A stretch of 48,024 nucleotides of DNA from Novosphingobium sp. (GTDB lineage Bacteria; Pseudomonadota; Alphaproteobacteria; Sphingomonadales; Sphingomonadaceae). Both the position numbers and the translations under genes were made by a program. Within the stretch, counting starts at the first letter, position 1. Each line of letters starts with the position of its first letter. Positions 12,806-20,808 of this stretch are shown here, piece by piece. Location of the stretch: positions 1 through 48,024 of the forward strand of contig NZ_JADZAT010000030.1 of NCBI RefSeq assembly GCF_020852455.1, in the 5' to 3' direction. The notes under the pieces were generated by a model that saw nothing but the letters and a program-made list of their open reading frames with translations, searched no databases and was not told the origin of the DNA.

Positions 12806-13969
12806 ATGAAGGGTCTGATCGATACGGCCGATTTCAGTGCGGTCGTTTCCGACATCTATGAAGCGTCTTTGTCGCCGGCCCACTGGGATACGGCGTTGAC
12901 CGGGCTGGTCAGCCGGTTCGGGACCCCGCGCTGGGATGTGGCGATGCTGGTGTGGGAACGGATCGATCCGTTCGGCGGACGCTTTGTCGCGGCCTGCGGG
13001 GTGCACGAGATGGCCCGCGCCGCCTATCTCCAGATGCACGCCGGGCGCAATGAATGGAGCCTGCGCGGCCATTCGCTGCCGCCGGGCAGCGTGGTTCATT
13101 CCGATCGGCTGATCGCACGGCCCGACTTCCTCCAGACCGCCTTCTTCCGCGAATTCCTGGCCATGTTCGACATGCAGGTCGGGTTGATCGGCGCGCTCGA
13201 CAAGGCCGGGGGGGACCATCTGGGGCTGTGCCTGCCCGGGCCCGACAACGGCCCGGTCGAGGTGCTGGAAGAAGCAGTGCGGCTGCTGATCCCGCATATC
13301 CAGCGCTCGGTCCGGATCGCGCGGCGGCTTGGTCAGGCCGAACTGACTGCGGCACGCTCGACCGCGGCGCTCGATCATGCCCCCTCGCCGGTGCTGATGC
13401 TGACCGAAGGGTTCGAGCTGGCCTATGCCAACCCGGCCGGGCGGATCCTGATCGAACGCTATCGGCTGGAAGATGTCAGCGGGCGGATCCGCCTGGGCAG
13501 CGCGGCGCTGCACGACGATATCCGGCGCCTGCTTGAACCTGGCCAGGCCAGCCATTGCCAGGCGCTGCGCCTCAGCTGCTGCGACGGGGGCGAGGTTCCG
13601 GCGCTGGCGATGCGGGTCGATCCGGCGCGGATCGGCGGTGCGGCAACCGATGCGGGTACGGCCCGGTTGATGGTGGTCGCCGCCAACGACCCCGAAATCA
13701 ACGAGGCCCAGATCGACCGGCTGCGCGACTGGTTCGCCCTGACCCACGCCGAAGCCCGGCTTGCCTCGGTGCTGGCCGAAGGCGGCTCGATCGAGGACCA
13801 TTGTCAGCTGCGCGGTGTTTCGACCAATGCCGCGCGGTTCCTGCTCAAGGGCATTTTCGCCAAGACCGGAGTGAGCCGCCAGGCCGAACTGGTCCAGTTG
13901 CTGACCGCCGCCCCGCTGCAATGGGCGCGCGAATTGCCCACTTCGGACCTGCCGCCGCCGATTTCCTGA
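12806..13969 (+). CDS. LuxR-type helix-turn-helix transcriptional regulator
   Basis: A 387-residue regulator. The C-terminal part (residues about 312-366), beginning LTHAEARLASVLAEGG and ending with a GIFAKTGVSRQAELVQLL-like recognition region, matches the LuxR/GerE helix-turn-helix class. The N-terminal 200 residues are helical, and residues about 195-250 (SPVLMLTEGFELAYANPAG) look like a PAS-type sensor fold; no receiver or acyl-homoserine-lactone domain was recognised. I chose the internal ATG giving MKGLIDTADF; an upstream TTG would run through the operator-like dyad. The recognition segment reads VSTNAARFLLK, an unusual form of the standard motif. Neighbours suggest it controls itself, the lipoprotein and the lectin-like pair. 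Confidence 0.85.
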   Translation: MKGLIDTADFSAVVSDIYEASLSPAHWDTALTGLVSRFGTPRWDVAMLVWERIDPFGGRFVAACGVHEMARAAYLQMHAGRNEWSLRGHSLPPGSVVHSDRLIARPDFLQTAFFREFLAMFDMQVGLIGALDKAGGDHLGLCLPGPDNGPVEVLEEAVRLLIPHIQRSVRIARRLGQAELTAARSTAALDHAPSPVLMLTEGFELAYANPAGRILIERYRLEDVSGRIRLGSAALHDDIRRLLEPGQASHCQALRLSCCDGGEVPALAMRVDPARIGGAATDAGTARLMVVAANDPEINEAQIDRLRDWFALTHAEARLASVLAEGGSIEDHCQLRGVSTNAARFLLKGIFAKTGVSRQAELVQLLTAAPLQWARELPTSDLPPPIS

Positions 13970-13979
13970 AAAGCGCTTT

Positions 13980-13997
13980 GCTACCCAAAGGAGTAGG
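13980..13997. promoter_or_regulatory. Second CTAC-N8-GTAG site before the lectin-like gene pair
   Basis: GCTACCCAAAGGAGTAGG, matching the core of the site at 12767-12784 in the first ten and last five bases. It starts 11 bases after the regulator's stop codon and ends 60 bases before the ATG of the first lectin-like gene. The spacing suits an activator site upstream of a promoter. The regulator's binding is inferred only from proximity and recurrence. Confidence 0.5.
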
Positions 13998-14057
13998 GCG
14001 CGGGTATCAAGCAGCTGGCATTCTCTTCGCAACCAGGAATTGTGGAGGGATTTTCCC

Positions 14058-15086
14058 ATGAAGCTCAAACTTGTCACCGCACTTGGTGCATTGGCCCTAG
14101 CGGCCTTGGGCGTGGCCGCGCCGGCCGAGGACGAGATCGGCCAGTCGGTCGATATGGACGGACCCGGTGTGGCCGTTCCGATCAAGGGCACGATCACCGC
14201 CCAGCAACGCAAGGCGCTCTATGCCCCGCGCGGCCCGCGTCCGGGGCTTTATCGTCTGCGTTCGCTGCATTCGGGGCAGTGCGTCTGGATCATGCAGGGC
14301 GGCAACATGTTTGACCGGCAGGACCGCCCGCTGGCCTATCCCTGCAACGAGCAGGATCCCAACCGGCCCGCCGGGCAGTTCGCGATGATCCCGCATCCCG
14401 ATGGCGGCTACACAGTCCGCCCGATGGTCTGGGCCGAATTCAATGGACGGGCCCCGGTGCCGAACCAGATCTCAACCTGCCTGACTGTCGCCCCTGGTGT
14501 GGTGTTGGGTCCGGCCCGGATCGAGGCCCGCGGCTGCGATATCCCGAACGGGGCAGGCTGGACCAGGGCCGGTGGCTCTGGCCAGCGCTTCATGGTGCTG
14601 CAAATGGCTGCGGGCAGTTGGGAACTGCAATTGGCCGAGGGTAATCCCGAGAGCCCGGATTGCATTGCAGCGCGCGGCGGGTCGCGCGAGAAGGGCACCG
14701 ATTACATCAAATGGGGTTGCAACGGGAATGCCGACCAGCGATTTGCGCTGGAATGGCTGGGGCCGCTTCCGGCGAAACTCGAAGCCGATACACTGGCGCT
14801 GGGCCAATGGTTCCCCTTCGTTGACGGACACTATCGTCTGGCCGGTGCGGATGGTGTGGACCTGAGCGGCGCGGCCTATACCAGCTTCGAGACGATCGAC
14901 GACAAGGGTGAGTACTGCAAGCGCCGCTGCGCCGAGCTGGCAGAGTGCAAGGCCTGGACCTGGACCGGTCCGGCCTACATCGGCACCGATCCAGCCAAAT
15001 GCTTCTGGAGAAGCACTGCCGGCAACCCGATCAATCGCGGACCGCGCAGTGTCGGAAAGCTGATCAGCGGCATAGTGCGGATGTGA
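14058..15086 (+). CDS. Secreted ricin-B-like / PAN-Apple-like protein (first paralogue)
   Basis: A 342-residue exported protein. The signal peptide (MKLKLVTALGALALAALGVA) ends near residue 21-24. Residues about 65-250 contain repeated blocks with LYRLRSLHSGQCV, CLTVAPGVVLGP and QRFALEW, which resembles a ricin-type beta-trefoil that could bind glycans. Residues about 255-342 (DGHYRLAG to SGIVRM) carry the cysteine pattern YCKRRCAELAECKAW...CFW of the PAN/Apple fold, often a protein or sugar ligand module. The ATG follows GGAGGGA; an upstream in-frame TTG is rejected. It is followed 22 bases later by a paralogue. Domain assignment is from pattern recognition; the ligand is unknown. Confidence 0.8.
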   Translation: MKLKLVTALGALALAALGVAAPAEDEIGQSVDMDGPGVAVPIKGTITAQQRKALYAPRGPRPGLYRLRSLHSGQCVWIMQGGNMFDRQDRPLAYPCNEQDPNRPAGQFAMIPHPDGGYTVRPMVWAEFNGRAPVPNQISTCLTVAPGVVLGPARIEARGCDIPNGAGWTRAGGSGQRFMVLQMAAGSWELQLAEGNPESPDCIAARGGSREKGTDYIKWGCNGNADQRFALEWLGPLPAKLEADTLALGQWFPFVDGHYRLAGADGVDLSGAAYTSFETIDDKGEYCKRRCAELAECKAWTWTGPAYIGTDPAKCFWRSTAGNPINRGPRSVGKLISGIVRM

Positions 15087-15108
15087 CCGGGCAGACAAGG
15101 AGACGCCT

Positions 15109-16071
15109 ATGCATCGCATGCTGAAGTTTGCCGCGCTGGGTGCAGCGCTGGGCCTGACCGGCCTGGCGCTGGCCCAGCCGCTGCCACCCAACTTCTTCGG
15201 TCCCGAATTGTGGACCGATCCTGCACCCGCGATTTACCGGATCAAGGCCGCCGGAACCGATCTGTGCGTCAATCGCGAGCCGGGCTCAACCAGCACCGAA
15301 CTGCCGCACATGGTGCTGCGTCCTTGTGCAACCCCGATCGCGTTCCAGTCGATCGCGCTGACCCCCGTTACCTGGCAAGGCATCCCGAATGAGGCCACGG
15401 GCACCGCGCCCAGCCCATTCAACCAGCCGTCGTTCGTAACATGGCGGATGACCACACCGTTCAACGGTCGCTGCCTGACAGCCGCGCGCGGGGTGGTGTT
15501 CGGGCCCCCGGCGGTTGACGAAGTGGAATGCGGCCGCAACGCTGATGGCATTCCCCGCGGCATTTCGGACCAGATGTGGTATCTGGTGCGCAGTGGACCG
15601 GTCCACACCTTCCAGATCCGCGATTTCCTCCACGCGCGTTGCTGGACCGCGCAGGGCGGGCAGGTGCGCAGCGGGGTTTCGGTGGTGCTGGAGCGCTGCA
15701 ATGCGGCGACCGGCGGACAGAACTTCGTGATCGCCGATCCCCACGCCGATCTGGTGGAGGACTACAACCGCCGGGATGCGCTGGAATTCGGCTGGCTGCC
15801 GATCCCGGGCATGGGCAGTTCGCCGCCAGCCCGGTTCCGCTCGATGCCGCGGCTCAATCTGCCGTCGGGTGACTATACCCAGGGCCTGGCCACCGCCAAC
15901 GATCAGGGCCTGGCCTGCGCGCAGGCCTGTGCGGATGACGCCAGCTGCAAGGGCTTCACCTGGGTCGATCCGCGGGCGCGCGGCGGGCAGGCGATGTGCT
16001 ACAAGAAAAATTCGCTCAACCAGCCGGTTGCGGATAATTTTACCAATTCGGGAATCGTCCGTCCGGGCTAA
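15109..16071 (+). CDS. Secreted ricin-B-like / PAN-Apple-like protein (second paralogue)
   Basis: A 320-residue exported protein with a signal peptide ending at LALAQP (about residue 23). It has the same plan as the gene before it: trefoil-like repeats (IYRIKAAGTDLCV, CLTAARGVVFGP, CWTAQGG, GGQNFVI) and a C-terminal PAN-like domain from about residue 245 (SGDYTQG...CAQACADDASCKGFTW...MCYKK...SGIV). The CLT(V/A)A-GVV-GP block is shared by both proteins, which indicates tandem duplication followed by strong divergence. AAGGAG precedes the ATG. A strong terminator follows, so the two genes likely form one transcript. Confidence 0.8.
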   Translation: MHRMLKFAALGAALGLTGLALAQPLPPNFFGPELWTDPAPAIYRIKAAGTDLCVNREPGSTSTELPHMVLRPCATPIAFQSIALTPVTWQGIPNEATGTAPSPFNQPSFVTWRMTTPFNGRCLTAARGVVFGPPAVDEVECGRNADGIPRGISDQMWYLVRSGPVHTFQIRDFLHARCWTAQGGQVRSGVSVVLERCNAATGGQNFVIADPHADLVEDYNRRDALEFGWLPIPGMGSSPPARFRSMPRLNLPSGDYTQGLATANDQGLACAQACADDASCKGFTWVDPRARGGQAMCYKKNSLNQPVADNFTNSGIVRPG

Positions 16072-16145
16072 GAGCGGTTCACCTCTCCGGTCCTCCGGAT
16101 TGGGGCAGGTGTCGGCTACTGCGACCCGGTCGATACCTGCAATCT

Positions 16146-16185
16146 TGCCGGAAGCGTGCCCAAGCACGCTTCCGGCATTTCCTTT
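16146..16185 (+). terminator. Rho-independent terminator after the lectin-like pair
   Basis: A perfect 14-bp stem TGCCGGAAGCGTGC (16146-16159) with loop CCAA and its complement at 16164-16177, followed by the T-rich run TTTCCTTTT. It lies in the 237-base gap between the second lectin-like gene and the L,D-transpeptidase and separates their transcription. No gene was found elsewhere in that gap. Confidence 0.88.
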
Positions 16186-16308
16186 TCAGGGGAAAGCTTG
16201 GCGCCGTTCAGCCTGTGTTGCAGTGCAATACTTGAAGGAGTGCGGCGAAACGGGCAATATTGCGATGAAGCGGGCGTGTTGTGCCTGCCCGGAATTGGAG
16301 TTGGCGTA

Positions 16309-17679
16309 ATGCGGATCAGGGGCAATAGGGTGATTGGCGGGGCAGGACTGGTTGCGCTGGCCACTTCAGCCATGGCCATGGCGGCGGCCCAGCCGCAAAG
16401 CATCCTGCCCGAACCCGCACCGCCCGCCAGCCCGGCGGCCAAGGCCAATCAGCCGGTCGCGGCACCCAGCGCTGCACCGACGATTGTTGCGCAGGTGCCG
16501 ATCGACGAGCCGGTGGTCAGCTGGACCAAGACTGACGCCCAGGCCCTGCTGGGCGTGATCGGCGGGATCGATGCCGATGGCCTGTTTCCCGATGACTACC
16601 AGCCTGAAAAGCTGCGCGCGGCGATCGCTTCGGGCGATCAGGCCGCGCTTGATGCCCAGGCCAGCCGCTCGTTCGCCTGGCTGGTCGAAGACATGCGCGA
16701 CGGGCGCACCCGGATGGATTCGCGCGAACAGTGGTTCGTGGTCGATACCGATATCGACAGCAACCCAACCTCGGCGCTGATGGCCCGGGCGCTGGCCAGC
16801 CACGATGTGCCCGGCGCGATCGCCGGACTGATCCCGACCGCGCCCGATTACGGCGCGCTCAAGGGCCTGCTGGCCGTGACCCCCAAGGCCGACAAGGCCA
16901 AGCGCGCGCTGATCCGGATCAACATGGATCGTTGGCGCTGGCTGCCCCGGGAACTGGGCCAGTATTACCTCCTGACCAATGTGCCCGAATTCCAGCTGCG
17001 CCTGACAGTCAAGAACGAGATCATCCGGTCTTACCGGACGATCGTCGGCAAGGTTGGCAAGACGGCCACCCCGCAGCTGGCCTCGGTGGTCAAGGGCGTG
17101 GTCTTCAACCCGACCTGGACCGTGCCGCAATCGATCGTGGTCGGCGAAGGCCTGGGTGCCCGCCTGATCGGCAATCCGGCCTCGGCCGCGCGCCAGGGCT
17201 ATAAGGCGACCAAGGCCAAGAACGGCGTGATCACGGTCGTGCAGCAGCCCGGCCCGGGCAATTCGCTGGGCCTGATGAAGCTCGACATGCCCAACGATCA
17301 TGCGATCTTCATCCACGACACCCCGTCGCGCGGACTGTTCGCACAGCCCTATCGTGCGCTCAGCCACGGCTGCGTGCGCACCGAACGCGCGACCGAACTG
17401 GGCATGACCATGGCGATCCTGGGGGCGGGCAAAACCCCGGAGGAGCTGGTCACGATCTCGACTTCGGGCCAGTACACCCTGGTGCCGATGACCAAGACCT
17501 TCCCGGTCTATATCATGTATTTCACCATGGCGACGGACATCAAGGGCCAGATGGGGACCTTCAAGGACCTCTACGGCCGCGATACCAAGGTGCTGGCCAG
17601 TTTCGCCGCGCCGCGCAAGGCCTGGGATGGCAAGCGCAAGACCACCGAAAAGGTGATCAAGCTCGACAATCCGCTGTAG
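16309..17679 (+). CDS. L,D-transpeptidase of the YcbB type
   Basis: A 456-residue enzyme that forms 3-3 cross-links in peptidoglycan or attaches proteins to it, in the periplasm. The signal region spans about residues 8-27 (VIGGAGLVALATSAMAMAAA), followed by a Pro/Ala linker. The middle (about 65-200) is the YcbB-type scaffold with LIRINMDRWRWLP, and the YkuD catalytic domain ends in HDTPSRGLF and RALSHGCVRTE; the nucleophile is Cys355 with the motif's His353. The start is the ATG at MRIRGN, preceded by GGAG; an upstream extension has no signal sequence and overlaps the terminator. A peptidoglycan-binding-like domain may be reduced, because the protein is shorter than the E. coli enzyme. Confidence 0.92.
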   Translation: MRIRGNRVIGGAGLVALATSAMAMAAAQPQSILPEPAPPASPAAKANQPVAAPSAAPTIVAQVPIDEPVVSWTKTDAQALLGVIGGIDADGLFPDDYQPEKLRAAIASGDQAALDAQASRSFAWLVEDMRDGRTRMDSREQWFVVDTDIDSNPTSALMARALASHDVPGAIAGLIPTAPDYGALKGLLAVTPKADKAKRALIRINMDRWRWLPRELGQYYLLTNVPEFQLRLTVKNEIIRSYRTIVGKVGKTATPQLASVVKGVVFNPTWTVPQSIVVGEGLGARLIGNPASAARQGYKATKAKNGVITVVQQPGPGNSLGLMKLDMPNDHAIFIHDTPSRGLFAQPYRALSHGCVRTERATELGMTMAILGAGKTPEELVTISTSGQYTLVPMTKTFPVYIMYFTMATDIKGQMGTFKDLYGRDTKVLASFAAPRKAWDGKRKTTEKVIKLDNPL

Positions 17680-17715
17680 TTGGCCCCTGTAGTTGGGCCC
17701 CTATAGTCGGCCCGC
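17675..17715. repeat. Short imperfect tandem repeat at the L,D-transpeptidase stop codon
   Basis: Three diverged copies of a unit of about 14 bases (GTAGTTGGCCCCT, GTAGTTGGGCCCCT, ATAGTCGGCCCGCT) start at the stop codon. Each copy contains a TAG in the same position. It probably arose by slippage; no role is evident. Confidence 0.6.
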
Positions 17716-17720
17716 TGTAT

Positions 17721-18071
17721 TCAGCCGATGCAGGTCTTGACCTGCGCCGCCTGCGCCGGATCAAGCGCCTTGCCTTCGGGCAACCAGATCCGCACGCGGC
17801 GGCTGGCGCCGGCATCGTCCACGCGGATTGCCAGGCCGCTGGCGGGGTCGGTGTAGGTATCGTTGCTGGCCACTTCGAGCCGCAGCGCGCCGGGCTGGCG
17901 GATCAGGCACAGCACCAGTTCCTTCTGCGCGGTCCTGCTTTCGCGATCGAGCACCAGCGCCTTGCCTGCGGTAGCGCGGCTGTCCACCACCATGCGCAGG
18001 AGATAGGGCGAGGCCATCGCGGCCAGCGCGGCGAGGCCGATGCCCACCAGGATGCGTTGTGAACGGTTCAA
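17721..18071 (-). CDS. Small membrane-anchored hypothetical protein
   Basis: A 116-residue protein with one N-terminal hydrophobic helix (about residues 8-26) and a periplasmic domain with a cysteine in ELVLCLIRQ and one near the C-terminus (VKTCIG), possibly a disulfide. The proposed start is TTG, which overlaps the TGA of the L,D-transpeptidase gene before it (TTGA), implying coupling. A GTG nine codons downstream is an alternative but would cut the hydrophobic helix. No family was recognised. Context suggests an envelope role linked to the preceding enzyme. Confidence 0.65.
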   Translation of the reverse strand: MNRSQRILVGIGLAALAAMASPYLLRMVVDSRATAGKALVLDRESRTAQKELVLCLIRQPGALRLEVASNDTYTDPASGLAIRVDDAGASRRVRIWLPEGKALDPAQAAQVKTCIG

Positions 18072-18772
18072 GCGTCGCCGATACGGTCAGCGTAGAGCAG
18101 GCGCCCGCCCGAAAGGTGCCACAGTGCCTCGTTGAACTGGTCCGGGCTCATCGCGAAGCAGCCTTCGCTGCGGCCCAGCCGTCCGAACCGGGCAATGTGC
18201 GATTCGGTGGCATAGCTCGCCGGGTGCATCACGATCGCGCGCTGCAGCGCGGTCGAATTGTCGGAATCCTGGCCCAGCAGGCGGATCGAGGTGCCGTATT
18301 TGCCCTTGTACCATTCGGCGGTGATATAGGCCCCGCGCGAGGTCGCTTCGGAACCCGGCACGTTGGAAAACTGCTGCAGGAAGCCCGAATGTTCAGGGTC
18401 CGAACCGCGGCCATGGGCGACCAGGAACGAACGCACGGTGCCGTTTTCAAGATTGGCGAAATGGAGCCGCGGCAGGGTGCTGGGCCGGGCAAAATCGGCC
18501 ACGCCAACGATGTCGCGGCGCCACAGCGCAGCCCCGGCGCGATCGCGTTCGCGGGCGGCAATTTCCAGAATCTTGCGGTCGTAGGCCGGATTGGGCACCA
18601 CTTCGGTCGGCAGCGGCGGCGGGGCCGGCACGGCCGGTTCGACCGGAGCGGGGGTAAGGCCGAAGGTCTTGTCGAATTCGTCACCCAGCACCTGGCGCGC
18701 CAGCGCACGCCCGGGCACCGCCAGTGCGGCACCGGCGGCAAGGCCACCCAGAATCAGGTCGCGACGTTTCAT
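18068..18772 (-). CDS. Tat-exported L,D-transpeptidase-like protein (YkuD_2/murein LD-TP type)
   Basis: A 234-residue protein starting MKRRDLILGGLAAG, an RR-containing N-terminus resembling a Tat signal, followed by an Ala-rich hydrophobic stretch ending near ALARQ. The C-terminal half has AHGRGSDPEHSG, IVMHPASYA and GRSEGCFAMS, with catalytic Cys205 and a nearby His in IVMHP. This is the pattern of the secreted YkuD-related family found in many Gram-negative bacteria and differs from the YcbB-type enzyme that converges on it. The chosen ATG is the one directly before the signal; a longer open frame upstream has no signal. Its exact substrate is unknown. Confidence 0.85.
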   Translation of the reverse strand: MKRRDLILGGLAAGAALAVPGRALARQVLGDEFDKTFGLTPAPVEPAVPAPPPLPTEVVPNPAYDRKILEIAARERDRAGAALWRRDIVGVADFARPSTLPRLHFANLENGTVRSFLVAHGRGSDPEHSGFLQQFSNVPGSEATSRGAYITAEWYKGKYGTSIRLLGQDSDNSTALQRAIVMHPASYATESHIARFGRLGRSEGCFAMSPDQFNEALWHLSGGRLLYADRIGDA

Positions 18773-18837
18773 GACCCCCGTCATAGCGCCCTGTGGATAA
18801 CCAAGTGCTGAACGAGTCGCCAGTCGGAATCGGCGGA

Positions 18838-19323
18838 TTAGCGCGCTGCTGCGCCGAGCCGTGCCAGATCGGCCCCATCGACCCGCATCACCGTCCAGTC
18901 GTCCATCAGCCGCGCACCCAGCTTCTGGTAAAAGCCGATCGCCGGCGCGTTCCAGTCCAGCACCGACCATTCCAGCCGCGCGCAATCGCGTTCACCGGCC
19001 AGCATGGCGAGGTGCGCAAGCAATGCCTTGCCCAGCCCCGATCCGCGCGCCTCGGGCCGCACGAACAGGTCTTCAAGGTAGATCCCGGGCTTGCCTTCGA
19101 AGGTCGAGAAATTGTGAAAGAACAGCGCAAATCCTTGCGGCGTGCCGTCGATCTCGCCGATCACCACCTCGGCATAGGGACGCTGGCCGAACAGCTTCTC
19201 GCCCAGCACGGCCTCGTCAAAGCGAACCTCGTGGGCCAGCTTTTCGTATTCGGCCAGATCGCGGATCAACTGCGCGATCAGCGGCAGGTCGGCCGGGGTG
19301 GCGGGGCGGATCGAAAGCGTCAT
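18838..19323 (-). CDS. GNAT-family N-acetyltransferase, diamine acetyltransferase-like
   Basis: A 161-residue acetyl-CoA-dependent acyltransferase. It opens with SIRPATPADLPLIAQLI, typical of GNATs, has the acetyl-CoA loop ARGSGLGKALL (motif A) and ends with WNAPAIGFYQKLGA (motif B). The order EYEKL...GFALFFHNFSTFEGKPGIYLEDLFVRP closely resembles spermidine/spermine or diamine acetyltransferases, so a small polyamine or thialysine-type substrate is plausible. The start overlaps the stop of the EamA transporter by ATGA, so the two are co-translated. Confidence 0.9.
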   Translation of the reverse strand: MTLSIRPATPADLPLIAQLIRDLAEYEKLAHEVRFDEAVLGEKLFGQRPYAEVVIGEIDGTPQGFALFFHNFSTFEGKPGIYLEDLFVRPEARGSGLGKALLAHLAMLAGERDCARLEWSVLDWNAPAIGFYQKLGARLMDDWTVMRVDGADLARLGAAAR

Positions 19324-20216
19324 GAAGCCAGAAGTCCCTTGATACGCGGCCACAGCACGCCGAGCGCGAGGCCCGCCATGACCAGTGCGAAAGCGGTCAG
19401 TTTCCAGGTCTGGAGCGGCTCGCCCAGCACCAGGGCCGACGTGCCCAGGCCGAACACCGGCACCAGCAGCGAAAGCGGCGCGACGCTGCTGGCGGGGTGG
19501 CGCGCCAGCAGCCAGCCCCAGACGCCATAGCCGAACATGGTGTTGCCGACCGATTGCCACAGCACTGCCGCCCAGGTCACCCGGTCGGCACTGGCGATCC
19601 CGGCGGCGATCCGCGGCCAGCCTTCCAGCACCAGCGCAAAGCCCAGCAATGGTGGCAGCGCGAACAGGCTCGACCAGACGACATAGGCCAGCATGTTGAC
19701 CGGCCCGGCCGCGCGGCTGACCATGTTGCCCCCGGCCCAGCCGCCCGCCGCGCCCAGCACCAGCACCAGCCCCAGCGGGGTGGCGCTGCCATCGGTGTGC
19801 AGCGCAATGATGACGATCCCGGCGCTGGCCAGCAGCAGCGCGCCCAGCTGATAGGCGGCGGGGCGTTCCTTGCTCAGCCAGGCGGCCAGTCCGATCGTGA
19901 AGAAGGCCTGGGCCTGAACCACCAGGCTGGCCAGGCCCGGGGTGATATCGGCGCGCATCGCGGTAAACAGCAGCCCGAACTGTCCCGCTCCGATCAGCAC
20001 GCCATAGGCCGCCAGGTTGCGCCACGGCACCCGGGGGCGCGGCAGGACCAGCGCGAGCGGAAAGAAGGCCAGGGCAAAGCGCAGAAAGGCCAGGGTCAGC
20101 GGGGGCAGATGCTCGACCCCGAACTTGATCACCACGAAGTTGGAACCCCAGACCGCGGTTACGGCCAGGGCCAGCAGCAGGTGGAGCAGGGGCAGGCCGG
20201 GGCGCGCAGCGGTCAT
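19320..20216 (-). CDS. EamA/DMT-family transporter
   Basis: A 298-residue inner-membrane protein with about ten hydrophobic helices in two related halves, the architecture of the drug/metabolite transporter superfamily (EamA repeats). The N-terminal half starts LLLALAVTAVWGSNFVVIKFG, with the WGSNF motif typical of RhaT/EamA exporters. These proteins usually export amino acids, nucleobases or small metabolites; the substrate cannot be told from sequence. It is coupled by a 4-base overlap to the acetyltransferase downstream, so export or detoxification of an acetylatable small molecule is possible. Confidence 0.92.
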   Translation of the reverse strand: MTAARPGLPLLHLLLALAVTAVWGSNFVVIKFGVEHLPPLTLAFLRFALAFFPLALVLPRPRVPWRNLAAYGVLIGAGQFGLLFTAMRADITPGLASLVVQAQAFFTIGLAAWLSKERPAAYQLGALLLASAGIVIIALHTDGSATPLGLVLVLGAAGGWAGGNMVSRAAGPVNMLAYVVWSSLFALPPLLGFALVLEGWPRIAAGIASADRVTWAAVLWQSVGNTMFGYGVWGWLLARHPASSVAPLSLLVPVFGLGTSALVLGEPLQTWKLTAFALVMAGLALGVLWPRIKGLLAS

Positions 20217-20260
20217 TGCCGCCAGCCCTAGGTTTTCGATTGCAACTTGGCAACCGGGCT

Positions 20261-20764
20261 TCAGCGCGGGCGGATCACCATGCGGTCACCGTTGAGGCTG
20301 ACCCCGCCCAGCTTGCGCAGCACGGTCTGGCCCAGCAGGTTGACGTTGAGCCCCTGGACCACAACCGCATCGACATTGCGCAACTGGGTCCCGGCGACCT
20401 CGATTTCGTCCAGCATCACGGGCGCGCCATAGCCCACGCCCGAAGCGGTCTGCATGATCGGCTGGAATTCGCCATAGGTCAGCCCAAGCGCATCGGCCTC
20501 GGCCTCGGTCAGGGCCACCATGTCGGCCCCGGTATCGACCAGGAAGCGTACATCGTTGCCATTGACCCCGGCATTGACGTGGAACTGGCCCGAGCTGTCG
20601 CGCTTGAGCAGCAGTGCGTCACTCTCGCCCACGGGCTTGTCCGGGTGCTGATCTGCCGCATCGGCACTGGCAACCGCGACGTCCGGTTCGGGCGACGGGA
20701 TTGCCACTGCGAGCAGGCTCATCAGGCCAACGGCCAGGAGCGCAATGGCATAGAGCCGGTGCAT
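20261..20764 (-). CDS. Retropepsin-like aspartic protease, TIGR02281 type
   Basis: A 167-residue protein with an N-terminal membrane anchor (about residues 4-22) and an extra-cytoplasmic single-lobe aspartyl protease domain. The active-site triad is FLVDTGADMVAL, with Asp77-Thr78-Gly79. Later residues (ISVLGQ-type segment LNVNLLGQTVLRKLGG) fit the conserved end of this clan AA family, which works as a homodimer. The target is unknown; alphaproteobacterial members are membrane-bound periplasmic proteases. The MITE-like element begins 44 bases upstream of its start codon. Confidence 0.88.
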   Translation of the reverse strand: MHRLYAIALLAVGLMSLLAVAIPSPEPDVAVASADAADQHPDKPVGESDALLLKRDSSGQFHVNAGVNGNDVRFLVDTGADMVALTEAEADALGLTYGEFQPIMQTASGVGYGAPVMLDEIEVAGTQLRNVDAVVVQGLNVNLLGQTVLRKLGGVSLNGDRMVIRPR

Positions 20765-20808
20765 GGCCCGCAGCCTAGCGCCGGCAGGTTACCGAAAGCT
20801 TGAAGGCG

